Assembly (NCBI GenBank): GCA_964506245.1
Contig: CAZDKK010000007.1
Span: 56,027 to 120,026, forward strand
Reading direction: 5' to 3'
DNA length: 64,000 nucleotides
From: CAZDKK01 sp964506245
Lineage (GTDB): Bacteria > Eisenbacteria > RBG-16-71-46 > CAIMUX01 > WJJG01
Positions within the stretch are counted from its first letter, which is position 1. Each line of letters opens with the position of its first letter. This document shows positions 17,476 to 26,340 of the stretch, piece after piece. The translations under genes were made by a program, and so were the position numbers. The notes under the pieces were generated by a model that saw only the letters and a list, made by a program, of their open reading frames with translations, did no database searches and was not told where the DNA came from.

Positions 17476-18219
17476 TCAGTCCACCATCAGCCGGAAGCCG
17501 CGCCCGTGCACGACCCGGATCTCGACCCGCGGATCGTCCTTGAGGTACTTGCGCAGCCGCGAGATGAAGACGTCCATGCTGCGGCTGCAGTGATAGCTCT
17601 CCTCGCCCCAGATCTCCCGCAGCGCAAGAGACCGCTCGAGCACCTGATCCCGGTGCTGGCAGAGCAGCCGCAGCAGCTCGGCCTCCTTGTCGGTCAGGCG
17701 CCGTTCCTGTGCGCCGCACCGCAGGAGCTGGCGGCGATGGTCGAACACGTAGCCGCCGATGGCGAAGACGACCCCCCCCGCCGGTGGGTTCGGAGCGTCC
17801 GCGGCGCCGGCCGGCTGCGCCGCGCGCCGGCGCCGGAGCACGGCCTCGATCCGCAGGAGCAGCTCCTCCATGCTGAACGGCTTGGTCACGTAGTCGTCGC
17901 AGCCGACGCGGAAGCCGGCGATGCGGTCTTCCACCAGCGAACGCGCGGTCAGGAAGATCAGCGGCGTGTCGTCGTCTTCGCGCCGCACCTCCCGGGCGAA
18001 GGAGAAGCCGTCGCGCACGGGCATCATCACGTCGACCAGGCAGAGATCGAACCCCTCGCGCCGGTAGGTCTGCAACCCCGTCTCGCCGTCGGGGCACAAG
18101 GTGACCCGGAAGCCGCCGCGCTCCAGCGACTCCTTGATGATCAATCCCAGATTCGGGTCGTCTTCCAAGAGGAGGATGCGTTCCCTCGCCGCCATGTCCC
18201 GCCCCTCCGTTTCCTTCAT
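17476..18219 (-). CDS. OmpR-family response regulator
   Basis: A 247-residue regulator. The receiver domain (about 13-128) has the acidic pair LLLEDD, the phospho-acceptor Asp in LCLVDVMMPV, Thr in FLTARS and Lys in TKPFSM. The DNA-binding winged helix (about 155-247) shows LTDKEAELLRLLCQH, MDVFISRLRKYL and VVHGRGFRL. The ATG overlaps the kinase stop (ATGA); an ATG at 18195 with GGAGG eight bases upstream may be the real start. It forms a two-component system with the adjacent kinase. A direct repeat upstream of the kinase (19826-19841) is a candidate binding site. Stimulus unknown. Confidence 0.93.
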   Translation of the reverse strand: MKETEGRDMAARERILLLEDDPNLGLIIKESLERGGFRVTLCPDGETGLQTYRREGFDLCLVDVMMPVRDGFSFAREVRREDDDTPLIFLTARSLVEDRIAGFRVGCDDYVTKPFSMEELLLRIEAVLRRRRAAQPAGAADAPNPPAGGVVFAIGGYVFDHRRQLLRCGAQERRLTDKEAELLRLLCQHRDQVLERSLALREIWGEESYHCSRSMDVFISRLRKYLKDDPRVEIRVVHGRGFRLMVD

Positions 18220-19772
18220 TCAGCGCCGACCTCGAGCCGTTCGGCCAACGGCAGCCGCAGGGTGACCTGCGTTCCCTCGCCTGCCCGGCTGTGCAACTCA
18301 ACCCGGCCGCCATGCGCCTCGGTCAGGAGTTTCACATAGCTCAAGCCCAGCCCGAAACCCTTGACATCGTGTCGCTCCCCCGTGGGACAGCGGAAGTACT
18401 TCTCGAAGACGCGCTCACGATACCGGTCGTCGATTCCCACGCCGCGGTCCGCGACCGTGACGAGCAGCCACCCGTCCTCGTCGCGGGTGCGCACGTCGAT
18501 GTCGGGGGGCCCGGCCGAGTACTTGACGGCGTTATCCACGAGGTTGCCGATCACCCCCGCCAGGTGGACGGCATCCCCGCGCACGCGCGACCGCCTGGCG
18601 GCCAGATCGCGCCGGAGCCTGCCCCGCCGCTGTTCGATCTGGAGCGCGAAGGCATCCAGGGCGCGCGTGAGGATCTCGTGCAGATCGAGCGTCTCGAAGG
18701 CCAGCGCGAAGTCCCCTCGCTCGAGCTGCGCCATCTGCAGGATCTTCTCGACCTGCGCCCGCATGCGCCGGTTCTCGTCCCCGATCATGCGGTTGTAGCG
18801 CTGAACCGTCTCCGGATCGTCCCGCACCTCCCGGCGGCCGATCGCCTCGCTTGCCAGCGCGATGGTGGAGATCGGCGTCTTGAACTCGTGGGTCATGTTG
18901 TTGACGAAGCCGACGATCTGGCTGGCGAAGCGCTGTTGTGCGGCAATCGTGCGGATGGCTTGCACGAAGCAGTAGACGACGACCAGGGTGAACAGCAGCG
19001 ACGAGAGGAGCAGCGGCCAGATCTGCAGCCACAGGTGCGCCCGCACCCCGGGGAAGTGAACCGCCAGCGCATGGAACGGCGGCGCAAGCTCGAGCGGGAA
19101 GAGCGAGACGCGGAAGGGTGATCGACGCACCTCGTCCCGATACCGCTCGGCGGACAGGGTCACCAGCGAGTCGTTCTCGGCCCGCAGCAGGCCGAAGGCG
19201 AAGGGCAGGTTGATCCCCGCCTCGCGGAAGCCGGCCGTCAAGGCCGAGTCGAGCCGCGCCGGGGTGAGCCGCTCGCCGATCGGCGCGCGCCCTGCGGCTG
19301 CCAGGTCGCCCAGGATGCGCTCGACCAACTCGCGCCGGGCGGTACCGGACACGGCCATGAGGGTCTCCGCCAGCGCCTTCTCGGATGGCGTCCCGGCGAA
19401 TCGCAGCACGACCTTCTGTTCCGTCAGGGAATCCACCTCGCCGGCGCAGGCGACGAGGATCTCCCGTCGCTCGGAGCCGACGGACACCGCGCTGTCGTGT
19501 ACTGCCATCCAGCGCGCCGGAGGCTCATCGGGGCGCGCTTGGGCGCTGTCGAAGACCGCAACTTGAACCCAGCGACGGGCATGGTTGACGGCCTCGGTCG
19601 CTTCGAACCTGCGGGGGACCGCCGCCAGCGCCGCGTGGACGCTGGTGCGAAAGACGTGCTCCCTCAGCTCGACCGCGTTCTTGAGCAGGTAGGCCTGTAC
19701 CGCCACCAGCCCCGCCAGGGCCGCCGTCAGGAGCCCGACCGTGATGCCCAACTTGCGTCTCGCCAGGACCAT
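18216..19772 (-). CDS. Sensor histidine kinase
   Basis: A 518-residue membrane kinase. TM1 (about 8-30), a periplasmic sensor of about 230 residues, TM2 (IWPLLLSSLLFTLVVVYCFV), then HisKA with the phospho-His in MTHEFKTPISTIALASE and HATPase_c with the N-box LVDNAVKYS, G1 DRGVGI and G2 GFGLGLSYVK. The periplasmic domain matches no family I know. The ATG at 19772 lacks a ribosome-binding site, and TATACT lies seven bases upstream, so the message may be leaderless. The stop overlaps the response-regulator start. Confidence 0.92.
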   Translation of the reverse strand: MVLARRKLGITVGLLTAALAGLVAVQAYLLKNAVELREHVFRTSVHAALAAVPRRFEATEAVNHARRWVQVAVFDSAQARPDEPPARWMAVHDSAVSVGSERREILVACAGEVDSLTEQKVVLRFAGTPSEKALAETLMAVSGTARRELVERILGDLAAAGRAPIGERLTPARLDSALTAGFREAGINLPFAFGLLRAENDSLVTLSAERYRDEVRRSPFRVSLFPLELAPPFHALAVHFPGVRAHLWLQIWPLLLSSLLFTLVVVYCFVQAIRTIAAQQRFASQIVGFVNNMTHEFKTPISTIALASEAIGRREVRDDPETVQRYNRMIGDENRRMRAQVEKILQMAQLERGDFALAFETLDLHEILTRALDAFALQIEQRRGRLRRDLAARRSRVRGDAVHLAGVIGNLVDNAVKYSAGPPDIDVRTRDEDGWLLVTVADRGVGIDDRYRERVFEKYFRCPTGERHDVKGFGLGLSYVKLLTEAHGGRVELHSRAGEGTQVTLRLPLAERLEVGAE

Positions 19773-19778
19773 GCCGGC

Positions 19779-19784
19779 AGTATA
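19779..19784 (-). promoter_or_regulatory. -10 box abutting the kinase start codon
   Basis: TATACT on the minus strand (19784-19779) ends six bases before the kinase ATG, placing transcription start at or near the start codon. No convincing -35 is seen. Confidence 0.3.
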
Positions 19785-19825
19785 CAACTCCCGCCGGGTC
19801 GGGTGCGCCACCGCGCGGAGTGGGC

Positions 19826-19841
19826 TTCACATCGTTTCACA
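19826..19841. promoter_or_regulatory. Direct repeat, candidate OmpR/PhoB-type binding site
   Basis: TTCACA (19826-19831) and TTCACA (19836-19841) are spaced exactly 10 bp start to start, the geometry recognised by OmpR-family tandem dimers. The site lies between the divergent kinase and propeller genes and could control both. Confidence 0.4.
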
Positions 19842-19960
19842 CTCGCTAACTCAGATTGGCCCACGCGCTCGAAACGACGCCGTACACTGGCTCGTCAACC
19901 CCTGCGCCCCCCGGGGCGCTGCGCTCAGGGGATGATGGAGGTGATCGAGGGAGGTCGAAG

Positions 19961-21247
19961 ATGAAGGATGGGAAGATGAACTGCTGGACCCGGCGGGCGG
20001 CCCGCACGGGTTGCGGGGCCTGGCTCGCGCGGGTCGCCACCCTCGCGCTGCTGGCGTGCAGTGCCGCGCATGCGCCCGCCGGGGCGGCCGGGGAGGTCAT
20101 GGTCGACGGCGTCCCCCACGTGCGCAACGGCGCCCGCCCGAGCGGCGGGACACAGACGCTGCGCCTCCAAGAGCGGTGGCGCGCCGGTGGCGAGGGCAGC
20201 GACCTGCTCTTCGGCCTCGTGGGCAGCACCACGGCCGACGCCGACGGCAACATCTACGTGCTCGATCGGCAGCTCTGCCAAGTGCACGTCTTCGCGCCCG
20301 ACGGCCGGCTGCTGCGGACCATGGGCCGCGAAGGCGATGGCCCGGGCGAGTTTCGCTTTCCCACCGGCGTGGTCGTGCTGCCCGATGGGCGCGTGGGCGT
20401 CTCGCGCACGATGCCTGGCTCGATCGTGCTCCTCACGCGCGACGGCACGCCCGCCGGCACGATCCGCATCGGCGGAGACGCTGCCGAGGGCTCGATGCTC
20501 TTCCTCGACGAGGTCCTGCTCGGGGACGAGCAGCTGGTGGTGTCGGGCCGCTCGCTGCACCGCAGCGACAGCGGCATCGACCGGAAGATGTACGCGTCCA
20601 TCGTCGACCTGAACGGCAAGGAGCTGGTGCGTCTGCTCGAGAAGGGCGGGAGCGATCCGATCACGACGCGCAGGTACGTCGAGCGCGATGAGTACTGGGT
20701 CAGCCGGGGCGGCATGGCCGCCGGCCGTGACGGCCGCGTCTACCTCGCCCAGGAGCGCGACCGGTACGCGATCTGGGTCTACACCCCGGACGGCAAGGTC
20801 GAGCGCGTCATCGAGCGCGAGATCCAACCGCGCAAGCGGACGGACGAGGAGAAGACAAGGGTTGGGGAGGGGATGGTCGCGATCGTCAACGGGGAGCGGA
20901 TCCGCTTCGAGATCGTGCCCGAGGAGTATCCCCCCCGCGTCCAGGGCATGACGGCCATGCCCAACGGCGAGCTTTGGGTCGTGAGCGCGCCCGAGACCGA
21001 TGCCCTGCCGGCAGGCATCCTGCAGGCTTACGACGTCTTCAGCCCGACCGGGGAATACGCGCGCCGCGTCCACCTGGCCGGCCCCGGCGACGCGGATACC
21101 GACCGGGTGATACTCCTGGGCCCCGATCGTCTTCTGGTCATCCAGGGCTTCGTCAACGCCGCCCGGGCCATGGTCGGGGACGGCCAGCACGCTGAAGGGG
21201 AATCCCAGCCGCTGGAGGTGGTCTACTACACCCTCGTGGCGGCGTAG
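19961..21247 (+). CDS. Secreted six-bladed beta-propeller protein
   Basis: A 428-residue protein with an N-terminal hydrophobic signal (about 20-43) and repeated NHL/6-bladed-propeller strands: DADGNIYVLDRQLCQVHVFAPDGRLLRTMG, typical of the family when broken into its parts DADGNIYVLD and VFAPDGRLLRTMG. GEGPGEF-like loops appear as GDGPGEF, and later blades as DGRVYLAQERDRYAIWVYTP and NGELWVVSAPE. Members are usually exported and of unknown ligand. GAGGGAGG precedes the ATG; an ATG at 19976 is possible. Divergent from the two-component system, so it may be its target. The stop codon lies inside the first unit of a 21-bp tandem repeat. Confidence 0.75.
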   Translation: MKDGKMNCWTRRAARTGCGAWLARVATLALLACSAAHAPAGAAGEVMVDGVPHVRNGARPSGGTQTLRLQERWRAGGEGSDLLFGLVGSTTADADGNIYVLDRQLCQVHVFAPDGRLLRTMGREGDGPGEFRFPTGVVVLPDGRVGVSRTMPGSIVLLTRDGTPAGTIRIGGDAAEGSMLFLDEVLLGDEQLVVSGRSLHRSDSGIDRKMYASIVDLNGKELVRLLEKGGSDPITTRRYVERDEYWVSRGGMAAGRDGRVYLAQERDRYAIWVYTPDGKVERVIEREIQPRKRTDEEKTRVGEGMVAIVNGERIRFEIVPEEYPPRVQGMTAMPNGELWVVSAPETDALPAGILQAYDVFSPTGEYARRVHLAGPGDADTDRVILLGPDRLLVIQGFVNAARAMVGDGQHAEGESQPLEVVYYTLVAA

Positions 21248-21324
21248 CCAGGACCGAGGGCGGCGTAGCCAGGACCGAGGGCGGCGTAGCCAGGACCGAG
21301 GGCGCCGTAGCCGGGCGCGAGATG
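21241..21324. repeat. 21-bp tandem repeat (3 perfect + 1 degenerate copies)
   Basis: Units begin at 21241, 21262 and 21283 (identical; core GCGTAGCCAGGACCGAGG), with a diverged fourth at 21304. The array starts over the TAG of the propeller gene and fills the gap to the convergent secreted gene. Confidence 0.9.
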
Positions 21325-21326
21325 GG

Positions 21327-22616
21327 TCAGCGCATTCGCTGCAACGGAAGGGTCGCCTCCGCGTCCGCGATCCGCAGGCGGGCGTAGTACACCCCCGCTG
21401 GCTCCGCCTCCGGGCGCCAGACCACCTCCTGCTGGCCTGCCGGGCACAGCGCCTGGGACAGCGTGGCGACGCAGCGTCCGCTCGGGTCGAAGACTTCGAG
21501 CCGCACCGGGCCGGGGGCCTGGAGCGTGAAAGCCAACCGCGTTTCCGCGCGGAAGGGATTGGGCCAGGCGCGCGGCGCCGCGAGCGCGATCCTCTGCTCC
21601 GGCGCGTCGGCCAAGACCATCGGTGCCCGGAAGCAGCCGGATGAGGCGGTCGCGACATACAGCATCCGGTCGCGCCAGCAGAAAGCCAGGTCGACCGGAT
21701 CAAGGCCGGCGAGATTGCCTGTTTGATCGATCCAGTCCGGGCCCAGAATCCGGCCGTCGGTCGTGATCACGACCGGATGCCATTCGACCCCCATGGGGAT
21801 GATCCAACCGACGATCGCAATGCGCCGGCAGCCCTGGTTGAGTATCTGCACCCACGGATCGCTGTACTCGTGGTACACCTCATAGAGCCCCGCGTCATTG
21901 CCGGCGTACAGGTGCTCGGGAATGATGAGGTCGCTGCCCGGATCCACCTCCAGACATTGCACCATCACGCCCGCCGGCAGGCCGCCCAGACTCGGCCGCC
22001 AGGTGATGCCCCCGTCGCGGCTGCAGGTGACGCCCTGGTCGCCCGCCACGAAGATCGCGTCCGTCCAGGGATCCACCACCATGGAGCTCATCGCGTAATG
22101 AAGCGCGGATCCCAGCGGGGTCCAGTTCAGCCCGCCGTTCGTGGATCGCACGAATTCCCCGGGCGCCACATCCGGCCGCGTGCAGGCGTAGCACTCGCTG
22201 GGCAGCCCGGGGCGGAAGGCGATATCGACCACGGCGCCCCCTTGGGAGTTGTACACGAGGTGCTCGGAGGCGCCCAGGTCCTCGCTGAGCTCGATGTAGC
22301 CCTTGAAGAAGGCGTTCCTCCGGCCCGTGAGCACGCGCTGGTCGTGGGTCTCGCTCGGGCAGATCGAGTGGACCTCTCGCCCGATCCACCCCTCCCAGTC
22401 TCGCTCGGTCCAGACACCGGTCGCCAGCTCGAGGTAGTGGAATCCCTCATAGGTCCCAACGAAGATGCGCCCGCGGGCGCCGTCGGCCTCCACGCAGGTG
22501 GCACGAATGCCCGCCATCGAGAGGTATTCCCATTCCCAGGCTCCGGCGGCGGCGAGCGACAGGGCGAATCCCGCGAGAAGCATGCAACCGAGGAGTCGGC
22601 GATACGGCACGGTCAT
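21327..22616 (-). CDS. Secreted beta-propeller (sialidase/VPS10-like) protein with FlgD-like C-terminus
   Basis: A 429-residue exported protein. A signal peptide (about 1-26) precedes repeats of the type STNGGLNWTPLG, VTCSRDGGITWRPSLGG and IFVGTYEGFHYLEL, the Asp-box-like strands of sialidase/photosystem-assembly propellers. The C-terminal 80 residues (PRAWPNPFRAETRLAFTLQ, RLEVFDPSGRCVATL, AGVYYARL) are a FlgD-like sorting-type domain. GGGAGG precedes the ATG. Function unknown; probably surface-attached or secreted. Confidence 0.75.
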   Translation of the reverse strand: MTVPYRRLLGCMLLAGFALSLAAAGAWEWEYLSMAGIRATCVEADGARGRIFVGTYEGFHYLELATGVWTERDWEGWIGREVHSICPSETHDQRVLTGRRNAFFKGYIELSEDLGASEHLVYNSQGGAVVDIAFRPGLPSECYACTRPDVAPGEFVRSTNGGLNWTPLGSALHYAMSSMVVDPWTDAIFVAGDQGVTCSRDGGITWRPSLGGLPAGVMVQCLEVDPGSDLIIPEHLYAGNDAGLYEVYHEYSDPWVQILNQGCRRIAIVGWIIPMGVEWHPVVITTDGRILGPDWIDQTGNLAGLDPVDLAFCWRDRMLYVATASSGCFRAPMVLADAPEQRIALAAPRAWPNPFRAETRLAFTLQAPGPVRLEVFDPSGRCVATLSQALCPAGQQEVVWRPEAEPAGVYYARLRIADAEATLPLQRMR

Positions 22617-22711
22617 GGCGTCACCTCCCTTGTGATCATAGCACAGGCGCTCTGGGTCTCCGCCCGGCCGCGGTCGAGGGCTCGGCAGGCCTGCTCGATC
22701 CGCCGAACCTG

Positions 22712-22927
22712 GTGCCCCCGCATGAGCCGCTCATCTCGAACCTGCGGAACCAGTTCCGGGGCCGGGTGTGCGCCGTGGATGGGCAGGCCGGTGACGTGTG
22801 GATCGAGATCGGCCGCGGGGAGAGGTTGACATCCATCATCAGGCGCGAGTCTTATGAAGCCCTGGGGTTGAATCTCGACCGTGAGGTCGCCGTCTCGTTC
22901 AAGACACACGCCGTGGAGGTGTTGTGA
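22712..22927 (+). CDS. TOBE (Mop) domain molybdate/molybdopterin-binding protein
   Basis: A 71-residue protein that is almost exactly one TOBE domain: ISNLRNQFRGRVCAVDGQAG, VWIEIGRGERLTSIIRRES, LGLNLDREVAVSFKTHAVEVL. These bind molybdate or tungstate as oligomers, acting as a store or sensor. The GTG start has no clear ribosome-binding site, and the frame stays open upstream, so the N-terminus is uncertain. It overlaps moeA by 4 bp (GTGA) and is the first gene of the molybdenum cofactor operon. TTGACA-N18-TCTTAT (22826-22855) inside it might be an internal promoter for moeA. Confidence 0.7.
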   Translation: MPPHEPLISNLRNQFRGRVCAVDGQAGDVWIEIGRGERLTSIIRRESYEALGLNLDREVAVSFKTHAVEVL

Positions 22928-24174
22928 GCGCGAATCCCGCCAGAGCCGTCAGCCATGAGGAGGCCCTGGAGATCCTCATGCAACACGCGGTGGCCGGCAC
23001 GGAAACGGTCGCCGTGCCCCTGGCCGAGGCCGCCGGCCACGTGCTCGCCGAGGCTGTCCAGTCCGAGATCGACATGCCCCGTTTTGACCGGGCCGCCATG
23101 GACGGCTACGCCTGCCGTCACGACGACTCCGGCGAGCGCACGGCCCTGCGGGTTGTCGCCACCATCGCCGCGGGCGATCCGCCGGGCGCGCCCCTGGGCC
23201 CCGGCGAGTGCGCGCGGATCATGACCGGAGCGCCCGTGCCGCCGGGCGCCGATGCGATCGTCCCCGTGGAGGAGTCGAGCTCGGTCGATGCCGCGGGCCA
23301 GTCCGTCCAGGGCCCGACCGCGTGGGTCCGCTTCCACGCCCGCCCCAGTCCCGGCGATCACATCGCCCCGCGCGGCCAGGACCTGCGCGCCGGAGCGAGT
23401 GTGCTGGCGCCGGGCCACCTCATCCGCCCGCAGTCGGTGTCGATCCTCGCTTCCGTGGGCCGGGCGACCGTGCAGGTGTTCGCCGGCCCCTCGATCGCCT
23501 ACGCCGCCACCGGCGAGGAGCTGGTCGAGCCCGGTCACCCGCTCGCCCCCGGTCAGATCTACAACTCCAATGCCGCGACCCTGCGCTCCCAGATCTTGCG
23601 CGCGCGCGGCCGGCCCCATTACCTGGGAATCTTGCGCGATCACATCGTCGATTTGCGGCGCGCCCTGGAGGAAGGGCTGAACCACGACCTCCTGGTCCTG
23701 TCCGGCGGGGTGTCCGCCGGGCAGTACGATTTCGTGCCCGGCGTGCTGGCCGAGCTGGGCGTCGACATTCACTTTCACACCTTGAGGATCAAACCCGGCC
23801 GGCCCGTACTCTTCGGCACCTGCGGGCGGACGCTCGTATTCGGTTTGCCGGGCAACCCGATTTCGACCTTGTACACGTTCGACCTCTACGTCACCCCGCT
23901 GATTCGCGCCTTCCGGCATCACCCGCACCCGCTGGGAACGCGCTATCGCGGAGAGCTCACGGAGACCGTGCGCAAGGCGGCCGGACGCCTGCTGCTGCAA
24001 CCCTGCCGCTGCGAGTGGGACGGAGACCGGTACCTGCTCACCCCGATCCAGACGCACGGGTCGGCCGACATCTTCGCCATCGCCGCGGCCGATGTGCTCG
24101 CGCTGATCCCGGCCGGCGTGGAGGAAGCCGAGAAGGGCAAGTCCGTCTTCTTCCGGAAGCTGCACGAAGGCTGA
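22924..24174 (+). CDS. moeA: Molybdopterin molybdenumtransferase MoeA
   Basis: A 416-residue enzyme that inserts molybdate into adenylylated molybdopterin. Family motifs: MPRFDRAAMDGYA (about 51-63), ARIMTGAPVPPGADAIVPVE (about 97-116), YAATGEELVEPG, YNSNAATL, LSGGVSAGQYDFVPGVL and FGLPGNPISTLYTFDLYV, with the domain IV beta barrel at the C-terminus. A GTG start overlaps the TOBE gene. Length is normal. Next is moaA after 24 bp. Confidence 0.95.
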   Translation: MSANPARAVSHEEALEILMQHAVAGTETVAVPLAEAAGHVLAEAVQSEIDMPRFDRAAMDGYACRHDDSGERTALRVVATIAAGDPPGAPLGPGECARIMTGAPVPPGADAIVPVEESSSVDAAGQSVQGPTAWVRFHARPSPGDHIAPRGQDLRAGASVLAPGHLIRPQSVSILASVGRATVQVFAGPSIAYAATGEELVEPGHPLAPGQIYNSNAATLRSQILRARGRPHYLGILRDHIVDLRRALEEGLNHDLLVLSGGVSAGQYDFVPGVLAELGVDIHFHTLRIKPGRPVLFGTCGRTLVFGLPGNPISTLYTFDLYVTPLIRAFRHHPHPLGTRYRGELTETVRKAAGRLLLQPCRCEWDGDRYLLTPIQTHGSADIFAIAAADVLALIPAGVEEAEKGKSVFFRKLHEG

Positions 24175-24198
24175 CGCGAGGACGAGCGGGATCAGGGG

Positions 24199-25185
24199 GT
24201 GGCGAGCGACATGCGCGATGCGTTCGGGCGAGAGATCGACTACCTGCGCCTGTCGCTGACCGACCGGTGTCAGTTTCGCTGCACGTACTGCATGCCGGCC
24301 GAAGGCGTGCCCAAGCTGCGCCACGAGGACATGCTCTCCCTCGAAGAGCTGTACGAGCTCGTGCGCCTGCTGGTGACGCGCCTGGGGTTCCGCAAGGTGC
24401 GCGTGACAGGCGGAGAGCCGCTGGCGCGCCGGGGCGCCGTGGGATTCATGAAGTCCCTGCACCTGATTCCCGGGATCGAGGATCTCGCGCTCACGACCAA
24501 CGCCTACGATCTCGAGCCGGTGGCGCGCGAGCTGCACGACTGCGGCTTCCGGCGTATCAACATCAGCCTCGATACGCTGCGGGCCGAGCGCTTCCGCGAG
24601 ATCACCCGCTGCGACGGCCTGAACCGCGTGCTGCGGGGCATCGAGGCCGCGCGGGCGGCGGGCTTCGATCCCATCAAGATCAACACCGTCGCGCTGGAGG
24701 AGACGCTCGATGAGGTCCTCGACCTCGTCGCCTTCGGCATCGCCCGGCAGATCCAGGTGCGCTTCATCGAGCTGATGCCCGTCCGGGGGAGTGGTTCGAC
24801 GGGCTTCGTCTCGAACGCCCGCGTGCGCGGGCTGATCGAGAGCCGCTATCGTCTGGTGCCGACCGGCGCAGGTGGCGATGCGCGGGCGGCCGATCCGCGC
24901 GACGCGGCGGAGGTCTACGCCCTCGAGGGCACCGGGGCGACCTGCGGCTTCATCTCGCCGATGACGCATCCCTTCTGCAGCACGTGCAACCGCATCAGGC
25001 TGCGCGGCGACGGACAGCTCAAGCCGTGTCTGGCGGGGGGCCCGAGCGTCAGTCTGGCAGAGTTCGTGCGGCCGCGATTCCGGCCGGACGATCTGGAGGC
25101 CTTCCTGCGCGAGGCGATCCCACGCCTGAAGCGGGAGCGGCGCGGCGACTACGAGATCGATTCGATGTGCACATTCGGGGGATAG
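24199..25185 (+). CDS. moaA: GTP 3',8-cyclase MoaA
   Basis: A 328-residue radical SAM enzyme that starts molybdopterin synthesis from GTP. The N-terminal cluster motif CQFRCTYC (about 25-32) is followed by RVTGGEPLARRG. The second cluster ligands CSTCNRIRLRGDGQLKPC lie near 267-284, and the chain ends in the conserved GG required for activity. Start is GTG; an ATG 12 bases inside is the alternative. It sits between moeA and moaC in the same operon. Confidence 0.95.
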   Translation: MASDMRDAFGREIDYLRLSLTDRCQFRCTYCMPAEGVPKLRHEDMLSLEELYELVRLLVTRLGFRKVRVTGGEPLARRGAVGFMKSLHLIPGIEDLALTTNAYDLEPVARELHDCGFRRINISLDTLRAERFREITRCDGLNRVLRGIEAARAAGFDPIKINTVALEETLDEVLDLVAFGIARQIQVRFIELMPVRGSGSTGFVSNARVRGLIESRYRLVPTGAGGDARAADPRDAAEVYALEGTGATCGFISPMTHPFCSTCNRIRLRGDGQLKPCLAGGPSVSLAEFVRPRFRPDDLEAFLREAIPRLKRERRGDYEIDSMCTFGG

Positions 25186-25263
25186 CAGTCCGGCCAGCCC
25201 GCGCGGCGTACGTCCGTCCGGGCTCGCGAGACCGCACCCCGGGCTCGGCGGGGGAAAGGTGCC

Positions 25264-25791
25264 ATGCGCAAACCCAGTGGAAGCGGGCCAGCTCGACGTC
25301 GCGCCCGGTCTTCCGGCAGCCAGGCGGCGCTCAGCCATGTCGACCGCGCCGGGCGCCTGAAGATGGTGGATGTCGGCGACAAGGCCCCCACGGCGCGCAC
25401 CGCCACGGCTGGCGGAACCGTCATGATCTCGGGCGAGGTCATCGCGCTCCTGCGCCGCGGTGAGATCGCGAAGGGCAATGTCCTGGCCGCCGCCCAGACG
25501 GCCGGCATCCTCGCGGCGAAGCGGACACCCGAACTGATCCCGCTGTGCCATCCCCTCTTGCTGGAGCACATCGAGCTGGAGTTCGAGCTGGGAGACGACC
25601 GCGTGGAGATTCGCTCGACCGTTCGCCTCACCGGGCGTACGGGGGCCGAGATGGAGGCGCTCACCGCCGTGACCGTGGCGGCGCTGACGATCTACGACAT
25701 GTGCAAGGCGGTCGACAAGCGCATGACGATCGGCGAGATCCGCCTCCTGGAGAAGACCGGGGGCAAGTCGGGGACCTTCCGGGCTCCCTAG
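25264..25791 (+). CDS. moaC: Cyclic pyranopterin monophosphate synthase MoaC
   Basis: A 175-residue enzyme converting the MoaA product to cyclic pyranopterin monophosphate. Motifs: KMVDVGDKAPTARTATA, KGNVLAAAQTAGILAAKRT, LIPLCHPL, TGRTGAEMEALTAVTVAALT and DMCKAVDKRM. A basic N-terminal extension of about 20 residues is longer than usual, so translation might begin later, but the frame is open from the ATG. It lies 78 bp behind moaA. Confidence 0.95.
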   Translation: MRKPSGSGPARRRARSSGSQAALSHVDRAGRLKMVDVGDKAPTARTATAGGTVMISGEVIALLRRGEIAKGNVLAAAQTAGILAAKRTPELIPLCHPLLLEHIELEFELGDDRVEIRSTVRLTGRTGAEMEALTAVTVAALTIYDMCKAVDKRMTIGEIRLLEKTGGKSGTFRAP

Positions 25792-25884
25792 CGCCCCTGC
25801 CCGATGCCGCGGCGGAGCGCGGTGTGCATCCGGTGATCGCTCCGAGCCCGCGGATCCTGTATGCTCCGAATGGGGAGCGAGGTC

Positions 25885-26340
25885 ATGGGAGAAGTCGTCG
25901 CCGTCTGTATCAGCGAGACCCGCGGTGTGCAGAAGAAGCCGGTGGACGTGATCGAATGCGTCCCGGGTCTCGGCATCCGGGCCGACGCCCACGCGGGCGA
26001 CTGGCATCGCCAGGTGAGCCTGCTGGCCGAGGAGTCGGCCGAGGCGATGCGCGCGCGGGGCGTGGCCGTGGACCCCGGCGACTTCGCCGAAAACATCCTC
26101 ACCCGCGGGATCGACATCCCGCACCTCCCCGTGGGCACCCGGCTGCGGATCGGGCCCACGGTGGTGCTCGAGGTGACCCAGATCGGCAAGGAGTGCCATC
26201 ACGGGTGCGCCATCTACCAGGCGGCCGGCGACTGTGTGATGCCGCGCGAGGGGATCTTCGGCGTCGTGATCGCGGGCGGCGCCATCCACCCGGGGGACGG
26301 GATCGATGTCCTTCCAGATCGCACTGCTGGTGCTGAGTGA
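25885..26340 (+). CDS. MOSC-domain protein
   Basis: A 151-residue protein of the MOSC family (molybdenum cofactor sulfurase C-terminal-like). Motifs: VGIRADAHAG-like GLGIRADAHAG, RQVSLLAEES, FAENILTRGID, GTRLRIG, VTQIGKECHHGCAIYQ and MPREGIFGVVIAGG. The Cys in KECHHGC is the usual candidate for sulfur or metal carriage. The ATG at 25885 has GGGAGCGAGG upstream; an ATG at 25861 is less likely. Its last 35 bp overlap the next gene. It probably handles sulfur or the pterin during cofactor maturation. Confidence 0.88.
   Translation: MGEVVAVCISETRGVQKKPVDVIECVPGLGIRADAHAGDWHRQVSLLAEESAEAMRARGVAVDPGDFAENILTRGIDIPHLPVGTRLRIGPTVVLEVTQIGKECHHGCAIYQAAGDCVMPREGIFGVVIAGGAIHPGDGIDVLPDRTAGAE

Noticed and set aside
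21241..21324. CRISPR array
   Set aside because: Repeat units are directly adjacent with no spacers, and no cas genes are present.
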